The translations under genes were made by a program, and so were the position numbers. The notes under the pieces were generated by a model that saw nothing but the letters and a program-made list of their open reading frames with translations, searched no databases and was not told the origin of the DNA. A stretch of DNA of 64,000 nt from Streptomyces sp. SAT1 (lineage in GTDB: Bacteria > Actinomycetota > Actinomycetes > Streptomycetales > Streptomycetaceae): assembly GCF_001654495.1 (NCBI RefSeq), contig NZ_CP015849.1:6055001-6119000 (forward strand), in the 5' to 3' direction. Shown piece by piece: positions 25,178-33,316 of the stretch (positions are counted from its first letter, which is position 1; every line of letters starts with the position of its first letter).

Positions 25178-26424
25178 GCGCCGCCTCCCGTGTCCCGGGC
25201 CACCGGCCAGGGCAGGGTGACCGCCACCGCCGTGCCCTGGCCCGGCGCGGACTCCACCGCGAACGTGCCGCCCAGCGCCTCGGCGCGCGAGCGCATCGCG
25301 GGCAGCCCGAATCCGCCGTCCGCTCCGGCGCGCGGGGACTCCGTCCGGCGCCCGCCCGCGGCCCCCGCGCCCGCAGCCCCCGCGCCCGCGGCTCCCGCGC
25401 CCGCCGGCACCGCGTCCGGCACGAAACCCGTCCCGTCGTCGACGACGTCCAGCGCCACCGCCGTGTCCATGAAGCTCAGCGTGACCTCCGCACGGGCGGC
25501 GCGGGCGTGCCGCAGGGTGTTGCCGAGCGCCGACTGTGCGATCCGCAGCAGCGCCACCTCGTACGGAGTGGGCAGCGCCGCCGGGCTGCCGCTCACCGAG
25601 AAGCGGACCGCGGGCGGGCCCACCGCGCGCGAGCAGAGCCGTTCCAGCGCGCCGGTGAGTGAGCCGTGCTCCAGGTCGGGCGGGGTCAGGGCGCGGACGA
25701 AACGGCGGGCCTCGGCGAGATTGTCCTGCGCGGCACCGCGGGCCTGCTCGATGTGCGCGGCGGCCGGCGAACCGGCGGGCACCTCGCGCTGGGCGGCGCG
25801 CAGCAGCAACTGGATGCTGGACAGGCCCTGGGCGAGCGTGTCGTGGATCTCCCGGGCCAGCCGCTCCCGCTCGGCGAGCGTGCCCGCGGCCCGTTCGGCG
25901 GCGGCCAGGTCCGCGCGGGTGGCCACCAGCTCCTCGATCAGCTCGCGGCGCCGCTCGCTCTCCCGGTACAGGGCCTCGTAGCCGAGGACCGTGGCCACGG
26001 CGACCGCCGCGCCGAGCAGCGGGCCGATGAACACCCCCGCGTTGATCCGCTCCGCGTGTCCGGCGAACCCGGCGATGGCCGCCGCCGCGGTCGCCGCGAC
26101 CGCGGGCAGGCCCCAGCGCACCGGCAGCAGATGCAGCAGCAGAAAGTACAGCGGGAACGCCGCCCACACGGCCTGGGGGGAGTACGCCAGCAGGACCAGC
26201 CAGGCCGCGCCGAGCGCCGCGAGCCACACCGCCGACCGGCGCCGGGAGCGCAGCACGGCGGGCTGGAGCACACCGAAGGCGAACACCGCGCCCGTGCCGA
26301 GCGCCGCCGCCACCGTGCCGGGTCCCGTCGCATGGGCCGCGGCGAGCCCGAGCAGCCCCGCGAACAGGGCGTACAGGCACAGGCGCAGGATGACGGCGAC
26401 GGGGGAGCGGGGGCGGAGGTCCAT
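25174..26424 (-). CDS. Sensor histidine kinase, HisKA_3 type
   Basis: 416 residues, start ATG 26424. Residues 1-140 hold five or six membrane helices; a coiled coil follows (RESERRRELIEELVATRADL near 150-170). REIHDTLAQGLSSIQLLL near 195 gives the phosphorylated His, and NTLRHARAARAEV near 300 plus GGFGLPAMRSRAEALGG near 375 are the N and G boxes. Between these lies an in-frame triple repeat GAGAA (about 341-355), encoded by three 15-bp units at 25358-25402. The pair with the response regulator is translationally coupled, and an ABC exporter is divergent. Confidence 0.93.
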   Translation of the reverse strand: MDLRPRSPVAVILRLCLYALFAGLLGLAAAHATGPGTVAAALGTGAVFAFGVLQPAVLRSRRRSAVWLAALGAAWLVLLAYSPQAVWAAFPLYFLLLHLLPVRWGLPAVAATAAAAIAGFAGHAERINAGVFIGPLLGAAVAVATVLGYEALYRESERRRELIEELVATRADLAAAERAAGTLAERERLAREIHDTLAQGLSSIQLLLRAAQREVPAGSPAAAHIEQARGAAQDNLAEARRFVRALTPPDLEHGSLTGALERLCSRAVGPPAVRFSVSGSPAALPTPYEVALLRIAQSALGNTLRHARAARAEVTLSFMDTAVALDVVDDGTGFVPDAVPAGAGAAGAGAAGAGAAGGRRTESPRAGADGGFGLPAMRSRAEALGGTFAVESAPGQGTAVAVTLPWPVARDTGGGA

Positions 26425-26559
26425 GGCCCGTCCAGCGTAAGCGGGCCGGGCGCCGCGCCGGTCAACCGAAAGGTGGAAAGACGACTGCTCCCTTCGGACC
26501 GGCACGAGCGTGCCCCGGGGCGATGCCCGGCGAGGGGTGCGCGGCCGAGGCTTGGGCAC

Positions 26560-27624
26560 ATGTTCGTCGCATGGAGAGACCTCCGGTTCGCCAAGGGGCG
26601 GTTCGCCCTGATGGGAGCCGTGGTCGCACTGATCACCCTGCTCGTGGGGCTGCTGTCCGGGCTGACCGCCGGGCTCGCCGAGGAGAACACCTCGGCGGTG
26701 AAGGGGCTGCCCGCCGACCATCTCGCCTTCGCCGCGCCGCCGGCCGGGCAGTCGGTGTCGTTCACCGGCTCGTCGCTCGCCCCCGAGGCCGTGGACCGGT
26801 GGTCCCGGCGGGTGCCGTACGCCGAACCGGTCGCGATCCGCACCGTCGACGCCACCGCCGAGGCGGGCACGGGCGCGGGCACCGGCGTGGGCGGGCGCAG
26901 GGCGGCGCTGGCGGTGTTCGCCGTACGCCCCGCCTCCGGGCTCGCCCCGTCCGGCGTCGCGCCCGGACACGCGGTGCTGTCGACCGGGGCGGCCGCCGCG
27001 CTGGGCGCCGGTGCCGGGGACCGGATCCGGCTCGGCGAGCGGTCCTGGACGGTGGCGGCCGTCTCCGGGCGCTCCTCCTACAGCCATGTGCCCGTGGTGT
27101 GGACGGCGTGGGACGGCGGCCGGGCGACCGTGATCGCGCTGCGCGCGCACGGCGCCGACCTGGCCGCCGGGGACCGCGCCGCCGGCACCCGCACGCTCAC
27201 CAGGGACGACGCCCTGACGGCCATCGGCTCCTACCAGGCGGAGAACGGCTCCCTGCAACTGATGCGCGGCTTCCTCTTCGTCATCTCCGCGCTGGTCGTC
27301 GGGGCCTTCTTCACGGTGTGGACGATCCAGCGCTCGCCTGACATCGCCGTACTCAAGGCGCTCGGCGCCTCCACCCGCCATCTGCTGGGCGACGCCCTGG
27401 GGCAGGCGGTGGTCCTGCTGGCCGCGGGCACCGCGCTGGGCACCGGGCTGGCCTGCCTGGCGGGCGCGCTGGTGCGCGGTGGGACGGTGCCCTTCGTGCT
27501 CGACCTGCCCACCGTCCTGGTGCCCGCCGCGGTGATGACCGCCCTCGGTGCGCTGGGCGCGGGACTGTCCGTGCGGCGGATCACCGCCGTCGATCCGCTG
27601 ACCGCGCTGGGAGGCGTGCGATGA
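26560..27624 (+). CDS. ABC exporter permease, FtsX/MacB-like
   Basis: 354 residues, start ATG 26560. An N-terminal helix (FALMGAVVALITLLVGLLSG near 18-37) is followed by an extracellular domain (about 45-215), and three C-terminal helices (LFVISALVVGAFFTVWTI, QAVVLLAAGTALGTGLAC, VLVPAAVMTALGALGAG) that form the FtsX-like permease domain, including the conserved cytosolic IAVLKALGAS loop. It overlaps the ATPase gene by 4 bp (ATGA). Such exporters extrude peptides, lipoproteins or drugs; the divergent two-component system is the probable regulator. Confidence 0.9.
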   Translation: MFVAWRDLRFAKGRFALMGAVVALITLLVGLLSGLTAGLAEENTSAVKGLPADHLAFAAPPAGQSVSFTGSSLAPEAVDRWSRRVPYAEPVAIRTVDATAEAGTGAGTGVGGRRAALAVFAVRPASGLAPSGVAPGHAVLSTGAAAALGAGAGDRIRLGERSWTVAAVSGRSSYSHVPVVWTAWDGGRATVIALRAHGADLAAGDRAAGTRTLTRDDALTAIGSYQAENGSLQLMRGFLFVISALVVGAFFTVWTIQRSPDIAVLKALGASTRHLLGDALGQAVVLLAAGTALGTGLACLAGALVRGGTVPFVLDLPTVLVPAAVMTALGALGAGLSVRRITAVDPLTALGGVR

Positions 27625-28301
27625 GCCTGCTGCTGGACGACGTGACCCTGACCTACCCCGACGGCGACGGCCGGCTGACCGCGCTGGACCGGGTGAGCCT
27701 GGAGGTGCCCGCGGGCACGGTCACGGCCGTGGCCGGGCCCTCCGGATCGGGCAAGTCGAGCCTGCTCGCGGTCGCGGCCACGCTCATCACCCCGGACAGC
27801 GGAAGCGTGCGGGTGGCGGGCGTGCCCACCGGGCTGCTGAGCGCCGCCGAGCGGGCCGCACTGCGCCGCCGCGACATCGGGATCGTCTTCCAGCAGCCGA
27901 ACCTGCTGCCGTCCTTGACGGCGCTGGAGCAGCTGGAGCTGATGGCCCGCCTGGACGGCCGCCGGGCGGCGGGCTCCCGCGCCCGGGACCTGCTGGCCGC
28001 GGTCGGCCTCGCCGATCAGGCGCACCGCCGCCCGCACCAGCTCTCCGGCGGCCAGCGGCAGCGGGTGAACATCGCCCGCGCGCTGATGAACGAGCCCTCG
28101 GTGCTGCTCGTCGACGAACCCACCAGCGCCCTGGACCAGGAACGCGGCGCGGCCGTCCTCGGCCTGCTGACCCGTCTCACCCGCGACCGGGGCACCGCCA
28201 CGGTCCTGGTCACCCACGACCGCGCCCACCTCGACGCCGTGGACGCGGTACGGGAGATGCGGGACGGACGGCTCACCGCGGCGGCGGCGACCACCGCCTG
28301 A
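27621..28301 (+). CDS. ABC exporter ATP-binding protein
   Basis: 226 residues. Walker A GPSGSGKSSL near 40, Q-loop QQPNLLPSL near 95, signature LSGGQRQRV near 140, Walker B VLLVDEPTSALD near 160, and H-loop VTHDRAHL near 200. It is of the MacB/LolD type and pairs with the permease that overlaps it by 4 bp. With the divergent kinase/regulator pair it forms a sensing-and-export unit. Confidence 0.94.
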   Translation: MSLLLDDVTLTYPDGDGRLTALDRVSLEVPAGTVTAVAGPSGSGKSSLLAVAATLITPDSGSVRVAGVPTGLLSAAERAALRRRDIGIVFQQPNLLPSLTALEQLELMARLDGRRAAGSRARDLLAAVGLADQAHRRPHQLSGGQRQRVNIARALMNEPSVLLVDEPTSALDQERGAAVLGLLTRLTRDRGTATVLVTHDRAHLDAVDAVREMRDGRLTAAAATTA

Positions 28302-28346
28302 GGGCGTCGGCCCCCGGCGTGGGCGCGGCGGTCCTGGCCGGGTGGC

Positions 28347-29147
28347 TCAGGCCGCCGGACCGGCGCTGGTCAGTGCCTGGGACAGCTCCGCCGCCACCTG
28401 CTGGAGCACCGGGACGATGCGCTCGGTCGCGGCCTCCGTGACCCGGCCGGCCGGGCCCGAGATGGAGATCGCGGCGGCGGTGGGGGAGTCGGGCACGGTG
28501 ACCGCGAGGCAGCGGACTCCTATCTCCTGCTCGTTGTCGTCCATGGCGTACCCCAGCTCGCGCACGTCCGCCAGGGCCGCGAGGAAGCCCTCGGGGGTGG
28601 TGATCGTCTTCTCGGTGGTGGCGGGCATGCCGGTCCGGGCGAGCAGGGCGCGCACCTCGTGGTCCGGGGTGTGCGCCAGCAGTGCCTTGCCCACGCCCGT
28701 CGAGTGCGGCAGCACCCGCCGGCCCACCTCGGTGAACATCCGCATCGAGTGCTTGGAGGGCACCTGCGCCACGTACACGATCTCGTCGCCGTCGAGCAGT
28801 GCCATGTTCGCCGTCTCGCCGGTCTCGTCGACCAGCCGGGCGAGGTAGGGGCGGGCCCAGGTGCCCAGCAGCCGCGAGGCCGACTCGCCCAGGCGGATCA
28901 GCCGGGGGCCGAGCGCGTACCGCCGGTTCGGCTGCTGGCGGACGTAGCCGCAGGCCACGAGCGTGCGCATCAGGCGGTGGATGGTCGGCAGGGGCAGGCC
29001 GCTGGCCGCGGACAGCTCGCTGAGGCCCACCTCGCCGCCCGCGTCCGCCATCCGCTCGAGCAGATCGAAGGCGCGCTCGAGGGACTGGACCCCACCGCTC
29101 GCGGAGGACTTGGCGGAGTCGGTGGTGCTGGCGCTGGACGTCGGCAC
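28347..29147 (-). CDS. allR: IclR family regulator, AllR-like
   Basis: 266 residues. After a Ser/Thr-rich N-terminus comes the IclR winged helix (SLERAFDLLERMADAGGEVG, then LSELSAASGLPLPTIHRLMR) and the effector domain (about 95-260; TANMALLDGDEIVYVAQ, HSTGVGKALLA, GVRCLAVTV). It is divergent from allantoinase and allantoicase; AllR-type IclR proteins repress these genes and respond to pathway intermediates such as allantoate or glyoxylate. The gap carries several palindromes, one of which recurs upstream of malate synthase. The gene symbol rests on context and family, not on a search. Confidence 0.87.
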   Translation of the reverse strand: MPTSSASTTDSAKSSASGGVQSLERAFDLLERMADAGGEVGLSELSAASGLPLPTIHRLMRTLVACGYVRQQPNRRYALGPRLIRLGESASRLLGTWARPYLARLVDETGETANMALLDGDEIVYVAQVPSKHSMRMFTEVGRRVLPHSTGVGKALLAHTPDHEVRALLARTGMPATTEKTITTPEGFLAALADVRELGYAMDDNEQEIGVRCLAVTVPDSPTAAAISISGPAGRVTEAATERIVPVLQQVAAELSQALTSAGPAA

Positions 29148-29238
29148 GGCGCGTTCCTTTCGGGGCGGGCAGGAAGGGCCAAAGCCTACCCGGGGGCCGG
29201 TTGACTCCCTGCCTGTACGGAACTACGTTCTGTCTGTT

Positions 29239-29263
29239 GGAATTCTAATTCCGCTTTGTGGAA
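29239..29263. promoter_or_regulatory. Candidate AllR operator in the allR-allB gap
   Basis: Two overlapping dyads: GGAATT-CT-AATTCC (29239-29252) and TTCC-GCTTTGT-GGAA (29249-29263). The second is matched in arms and spacing by TTCC-TTATCGT-GGAA upstream of aceB. A third dyad, CTTCAAC-AGAAC-GTTGAAG, lies at 29339-29357. Confidence 0.6.
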
Positions 29264-29338
29264 ACGTCCAGAGTGCACGCGCCGGCCGGCTGTCCAGCAG
29301 TGTGCCTCTTGACGGGGTGAGGGCGGGAGTGAAGACTC

Positions 29339-29357
29339 CTTCAACAGAACGTTGAAG
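29339..29357. promoter_or_regulatory. Inverted repeat in the allB upstream region
   Basis: CTTCAAC and GTTGAAG arms, exact, around 5 nt. It lies about 30 bp after TTGACG (29309-29314), so it may overlap the allB start site. The 433-bp allR-allB gap otherwise holds no gene. Confidence 0.45.
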
Positions 29358-29419
29358 TCCGTTACATGGGTGTAAATGGGCGTATTTCACCTGCCTATCC
29401 CTGTACCCGTGCGTCTGTA

Positions 29420-29455
29420 GTCACGTTTGTCGTCACGTTTGTCGTCACGTCTGTG
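29420..29455. repeat. 12-bp direct repeats in the allB leader
   Basis: GTCACGTTTGTC at 29420-29431 and 29432-29443, then GTCACGTCTGTG at 29444-29455. They lie between the operator region and the allB start, probably in the untranslated leader. Confidence 0.75.
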
Positions 29456-29545
29456 TTCTCACGTGTCCACGGCTCCGCGCGTCCGCGGACCGGCGGCGCC
29501 GCGCGACCCGCCCCCCGGGCCCGCGGCGGCGGCGAAGAGCCGGCA

Positions 29546-29575
29546 AAGAGACGAGAAGAGACGAGAAGAGAGGGG
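29546..29575 (+). repeat. Purine-rich 10-bp repeats before the allB start
   Basis: ACGAGAAGAG occurs at 29551-29560 and 29561-29570, flanked by AAGAG and AGGGG. The stretch ends with the GAGAGGGG ribosome site of allB (GTG 29581), so several overlapping Shine-Dalgarno-like positions are offered. Confidence 0.6.
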
Positions 29576-29580
29576 TCCCG

Positions 29581-30918
29581 GTGTCCGACGCCGAACTGGT
29601 GCTGCGCTCGACACGAGTCATTACGCCCGAGGGGACGCGCGCCGCGTCCGTCGCGGTCACCGGCGGCACGATCACGGCCGTCCTGCCCCATGACGCCGAG
29701 GTCCCCGCCGGTGCCCGTCTGGAGGACCTCGGCGACGACGTGCTGCTGCCCGGTCTGGTCGACACCCACGTCCATGTGAACGACCCCGGACGCACCGAGT
29801 GGGAGGGCTTCTGGACCGCCACCCGCGCCGCGGCGGCCGGCGGCATCACCACCCTGATCGACATGCCCCTCAACTCCCTGCCGCCCACCACCACCGTGGA
29901 CAACCTGCGGATCAAGCAGGACGTGGCCCGCGACAAGGCGCACATCGACGTCGGCTTCTGGGGCGGCGCCCTGCCCGGCAACGTCAAGGACCTGCGCCCG
30001 CTGCACGACGCCGGAGTCTTCGGCTTCAAGGCGTTCCTCTCGCCCTCCGGCGTGGACGAGTTCCCGCACCTGACCCGGGAGGCGCTGGCCACCTCGCTCG
30101 CCGAGACGGCCGGCTTCGGCGGTCTGCTGATCGTGCACGCCGAGGACCCGCACCACCTGGACGCCGCCCCGCAGCACGGCGGCCCCCGGTACACCGACTT
30201 CCTCGCCTCCCGGCCGCGCGACGCCGAGGACACCGCCATCGCCACCCTGATCGCCGAGGCGAAGCGGCTGGACGCGCGCGTGCACGTGCTGCACCTCTCC
30301 TCCAGCGACGCGCTGCCGCTGATCGCCGAGGCCAGGGCCGAGGGTGTACGGATCACCGTCGAGACCTGCCCGCACTACCTGACCCTGACCGCGGAGGAAG
30401 TGCCGGACGGCGCCAGCGAGTTCAAGTGCTGCCCGCCGATCCGCGAGGCCGCCAACCAGGACCTGCTCTGGCAGGCGCTGGCCGACGGCACCATCGACTG
30501 CGTCGTCACCGACCACTCGCCCTCCACCGCCGACCTGAAGACCGGCGACTTCGCGACCGCCTGGGGCGGCATCTCCTCCCTCCAGCTCAGCCTGGCCGCC
30601 GTCTGGACCGAGGCGCGCGAGCGCGGGTACGGCCTGGAGGACGTCGTACGCTGGATGTCCGCCCGCACCGCCGCCCTCGTCGGTCTCGACCGCAAGGGCG
30701 CCATCGAGCCCGGCCGGGACGCCGACTTCGCCGTGCTCGCCCCCGAGGAGACCTTCACCGTCGACCCGGCGGCACTCCAGCACCGCAACCGCGTCACCGC
30801 CTACGCGGGCCGCACGCTGCACGGCGTGGTCAGGTCCACCTGGCTGCGCGGTGAACGCATCGTCGCGGACGGCGAGTTCACCGAGCCGAAGGGCCGGCTG
30901 CTGACCAGGCCCCACTGA
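29581..30918 (+). CDS. allB: Allantoinase
   Basis: 445 residues, start GTG 29581 behind GAGAGGGG. It opens the allantoin ring to allantoate in purine breakdown. DTHVHVND near 60 binds the metals, GFKAFLSPSG near 150 carries the carbamylated lysine, and LIVHAED near 185, HLSSSDAL near 240, ETCPHYL near 262 and VVTDHSPS near 310 supply the remaining ligands. Length and motifs match bacterial allantoinase rather than dihydropyrimidinase. It precedes allantoicase and is divergent from the AllR-like repressor. Confidence 0.95.
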   Translation: MSDAELVLRSTRVITPEGTRAASVAVTGGTITAVLPHDAEVPAGARLEDLGDDVLLPGLVDTHVHVNDPGRTEWEGFWTATRAAAAGGITTLIDMPLNSLPPTTTVDNLRIKQDVARDKAHIDVGFWGGALPGNVKDLRPLHDAGVFGFKAFLSPSGVDEFPHLTREALATSLAETAGFGGLLIVHAEDPHHLDAAPQHGGPRYTDFLASRPRDAEDTAIATLIAEAKRLDARVHVLHLSSSDALPLIAEARAEGVRITVETCPHYLTLTAEEVPDGASEFKCCPPIREAANQDLLWQALADGTIDCVVTDHSPSTADLKTGDFATAWGGISSLQLSLAAVWTEARERGYGLEDVVRWMSARTAALVGLDRKGAIEPGRDADFAVLAPEETFTVDPAALQHRNRVTAYAGRTLHGVVRSTWLRGERIVADGEFTEPKGRLLTRPH

Positions 30919-31008
30919 GCCACCTCCCGTACGCGCGGACGCGTGACCCGTTCCCGCACCCGCGCCCCCACCGCACCGGCCGACTCCCGAAAGGAAGCAC
31001 TGATCACC

Positions 31009-32124
31009 GTGACGGCGACTCCTCGTTTCACCGGCGACGCGAACCCCTACGGAGGCGGTGACCCGTACGCGGACTACCGCACCGCCGACTTCCCCTTCAC
31101 CCAGTACGCCAACCTCGCCGACCGCCGGCTCGGCGCCGGTGTCGTCGCCGCCAACGACGAGTTCTTCGCCCAGCGAGAGAACCTGCTGGTGCCCGAGCGC
31201 GCCGAGTTCGACCCGGAGCACTTCGGGCACAAGGGCAAGGTCATGGACGGCTGGGAGACCCGCCGCCGCCGCGGTGTGTCCGCCGAGCACCCCTGGCCCA
31301 CCGAGGACGACCACGACTGGGCGCTGGTCCGCCTCGGCGCGCCCGGCGTCGTGCGCGGTGTCGTCGTCGACACCGCCCACTTCCGCGGCAACTACCCGCA
31401 GGCCGTGTCGGTCGAGGGCACCTGCGTGGCGGGCTCGCCCTCCCCGGCGGAACTCCTCGCCGACGACGTCAAGTGGACGACCCTCGTCCCGCGCACCCCG
31501 ATCGGCGGCCACGCGGCCAACGGCTTCGAGGTCGGCGTCGAGCAGCGCTTCACGCACCTGCGCGTCAACCAGCACCCGGACGGCGGCATCGCGCGGCTGC
31601 GCGTGTACGGCGAGGTCGTCCCCGACCCGGCGTGGCTGGCGGCGCTCGGCACCCTCGACGTGGTCGCCCTGGAGAACGGCGGCCGGGTCGAGGACGCCTC
31701 CAACCTCTTCTACTCGCCCGCCACCAACACCATCCAGCCGGGCCGCTCCCGCAAGATGGACGACGGCTGGGAGACCCGGCGCCGCCGCGACCAGGGCAAC
31801 GACTGGATCCGCTACCGGCTGGTCGCCCGGTCCGAGATCCGCGCCCTGGAGATCGACACCGCCTACCTCAAGGGCAACAGCGCGGGCTGGGCCTCGGTGT
31901 CCGTCAAGGACGGCGAGGACGGCGAGTGGCGCGAGGTGCTGCCGCGCACCCGCTGCCAGCCCGACACCAACCACCGCTTCGTCCTGCCCGAGCCCGTCGT
32001 CGGCACGCACGCGCGCGTGGACATCTTCCCGGACGGCGGCATCTCCCGGCTGCGCCTGTTCGGTGCGCTGACCGAGGACGGCGCCGCGGGCCTGGCCGCC
32101 CGCCACCAGGAGCTGGGCGGCTGA
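31009..32124 (+). CDS. alc: Allantoicase
   Basis: 371 residues, start GTG 31009 (AAGGAAG at 30991-30997). It hydrolyses allantoate to ureidoglycolate and urea. The protein is a tandem duplication, as in all allantoicases: GKVMDGWETRRRR near 73 and RKMDDGWETRRRRDQGNDW near 248 mark the two halves, with HLRVNQHPDGGIARLRVYGEV near 185 repeated as VDIFPDGGISRLRLFGAL (shown in parts here) near 340. It follows allB by 90 nt on the same strand, so the pair is probably one operon under the AllR-like regulator, and ends at a strong terminator. Confidence 0.95.
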   Translation: MTATPRFTGDANPYGGGDPYADYRTADFPFTQYANLADRRLGAGVVAANDEFFAQRENLLVPERAEFDPEHFGHKGKVMDGWETRRRRGVSAEHPWPTEDDHDWALVRLGAPGVVRGVVVDTAHFRGNYPQAVSVEGTCVAGSPSPAELLADDVKWTTLVPRTPIGGHAANGFEVGVEQRFTHLRVNQHPDGGIARLRVYGEVVPDPAWLAALGTLDVVALENGGRVEDASNLFYSPATNTIQPGRSRKMDDGWETRRRRDQGNDWIRYRLVARSEIRALEIDTAYLKGNSAGWASVSVKDGEDGEWREVLPRTRCQPDTNHRFVLPEPVVGTHARVDIFPDGGISRLRLFGALTEDGAAGLAARHQELGG

Positions 32125-32144
32125 CCCGCCCCGCTCCGGCCCGC

Positions 32145-32190
32145 GGCGGCGGGGCGCACCGGCCCGACAGCACCGGTGCGCCCCGCCGCC
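32145..32190. terminator. Bidirectional hairpin terminator
   Basis: Perfect 18-bp arms (32145-32162 and 32173-32190) around 10 nt, between the convergent alc (stop 32124) and SDR (stop 32206) genes. Confidence 0.85.
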
Positions 32191-32205
32191 CGAGGGGGCC
32201 TCGGC

Positions 32206-33063
32206 TCACGCGGCGTGCCCGCCGTCCACCGCGAACTCCGCGCCGGTGACATAGGCCGCGTCGGCTCCCGCGAGGAACGCGACCATGGACGCCACCTCGT
32301 CGGCGGTGCCGAAGCGGCCCAGCGCCGTCATGGCCGCCTGGCCGGGGGCGAGCGGCCCGTCGGCCGGGTTCATGTCGGTGTCGATCGGACCCGGGTGGAC
32401 GAGGTTCGCGGTGATCGCGCGCGGTCCCAACTCCCGGGCGAACGCCTTGGTCAGACCGATAAGGGCGGACTTGCCGGTCGCGTAGAGGGTGCCGCCGGGC
32501 CCCGGCACGCGCTGGGTCATGCAGGTGCCGATGGTGATGATCCGGCCGCCGTCCGCCATCCGTACGGCGGCGGCGCGGCAGGCCAGGAAGACGGCACGCA
32601 CGTTCACCGCGAGCACCCGGTCCACATCGGCGAGCGAGAGGCTCTCCACCGGGCCCAGCACGCCCACGCCCGCGTTGTTCACCAGCACGTCGAGGGTGCC
32701 CAGTGCGTCGGCCGCGCGGTCGACCACGGCCGACGCCTGCGCCGGGTCGGCCGCGTCCGCGCGCAGCGCCACCGCCCGCCGTCCGAGTCCCCGTACGGTC
32801 CGGACCACCTCGTCCGCCGCGTCCTTGCCGTTCACATAGGTGAGCGCCACATCGGCGCCCGCGCGGGCCAGCCGCACCGCCGTCGCCGCGCCGATGCCAC
32901 GGCTGCCGCCGGTCACGAGCGCCACCCTGCCGTCGAGGGGCCACCGCGAAGCCTCGGTAGCAGAAGCTCTTGAAGCCGGGGAAGCCGTCGCGGCCGCAGA
33001 AGCAGCAGAAGCAGTGGGCGTGGTCGCAGAACCAGCAGGAGAAGCAGAAGCTGTCGAAGTCAT
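32206..33063 (-). CDS. Short-chain dehydrogenase/reductase
   Basis: 285 residues from ATG 33063 (GGGATGGGGG upstream). After an Ala/Ser/Thr-rich low-complexity extension of about 38 residues comes a classical SDR: VALVTGGSRGIGAATAVRL (NAD(P)-binding TGxxxGIG), LVNNAGVGV, catalytic Ser in IGTCMTQ/ITIG region, YATGK (catalytic Tyr and Lys), LVHPGPIDTDMNP, ending FAVDGGHAA. In most SDRs a Ser precedes the Tyr by 12-14 residues; here that position reads GTCMTQRV, so the Ser may be replaced by Thr or Cys. Probably oxidises or reduces a small carbonyl or alcohol; substrate unknown. Confidence 0.9.
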   Translation of the reverse strand: MTSTASASPAGSATTPTASAASAAATASPASRASATEASRWPLDGRVALVTGGSRGIGAATAVRLARAGADVALTYVNGKDAADEVVRTVRGLGRRAVALRADAADPAQASAVVDRAADALGTLDVLVNNAGVGVLGPVESLSLADVDRVLAVNVRAVFLACRAAAVRMADGGRIITIGTCMTQRVPGPGGTLYATGKSALIGLTKAFARELGPRAITANLVHPGPIDTDMNPADGPLAPGQAAMTALGRFGTADEVASMVAFLAGADAAYVTGAEFAVDGGHAA

Positions 33064-33138
33064 GCCCCCATCCCAGCCGCCGGACCGCCCCGGCGCTGGC
33101 GGCCTTCGGACGCCGACGTGCCGGGTGAAAGGCACCCC

Positions 33139-33175
33139 GGAAGGCTACGGAAGGCGCCCGGAAGGCAACGGAAGG
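33139..33175. repeat. Helically phased GGAAGG repeats
   Basis: GGAAGG starts at 33139, 33149, 33160 and 33170, that is at 10-, 11- and 10-bp steps, on one face of the helix. The array lies in the divergent gap between the SDR (start 33063) and the RNase gene (start 33317). Confidence 0.8.
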
Positions 33176-33231
33176 ACCCCGCAAGGGCGGCTCGCATGAA
33201 CGTCCCGGGAACACCTGACCGCCTTCGGCCG

Positions 33232-33255
33232 ACGTCCGGTGAATTCACCGGACGT
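33232..33255. promoter_or_regulatory. 24-bp perfect palindrome upstream of the RNase gene
   Basis: Arms ACGTCCGGTGAA and TTCACCGGACGT without spacer. It lies 61 bp before the RNase start codon and just upstream of TTGTCA/TTGACA sequences (33279-33287) that could be its -35, so it is a good operator candidate. Confidence 0.6.
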
Positions 33256-33316
33256 GCCGGGAAGCTCCACAGTCTTGTCATTGACATGCCACTGTCTACG
33301 CGCGTCATCATGAGGC

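Noticed and set aside
29395..32106. 903-codon minus-strand frame opposite allB and alc
   Set aside because: Shadow of two well-supported enzymes.
33279..33304. TTGTCATTG before the RNase gene as a fourth damage-type promoter
   Set aside because: The distance to the nearest TAnnnT-like element is 13 nt, not 8, and the element is TACGCG.
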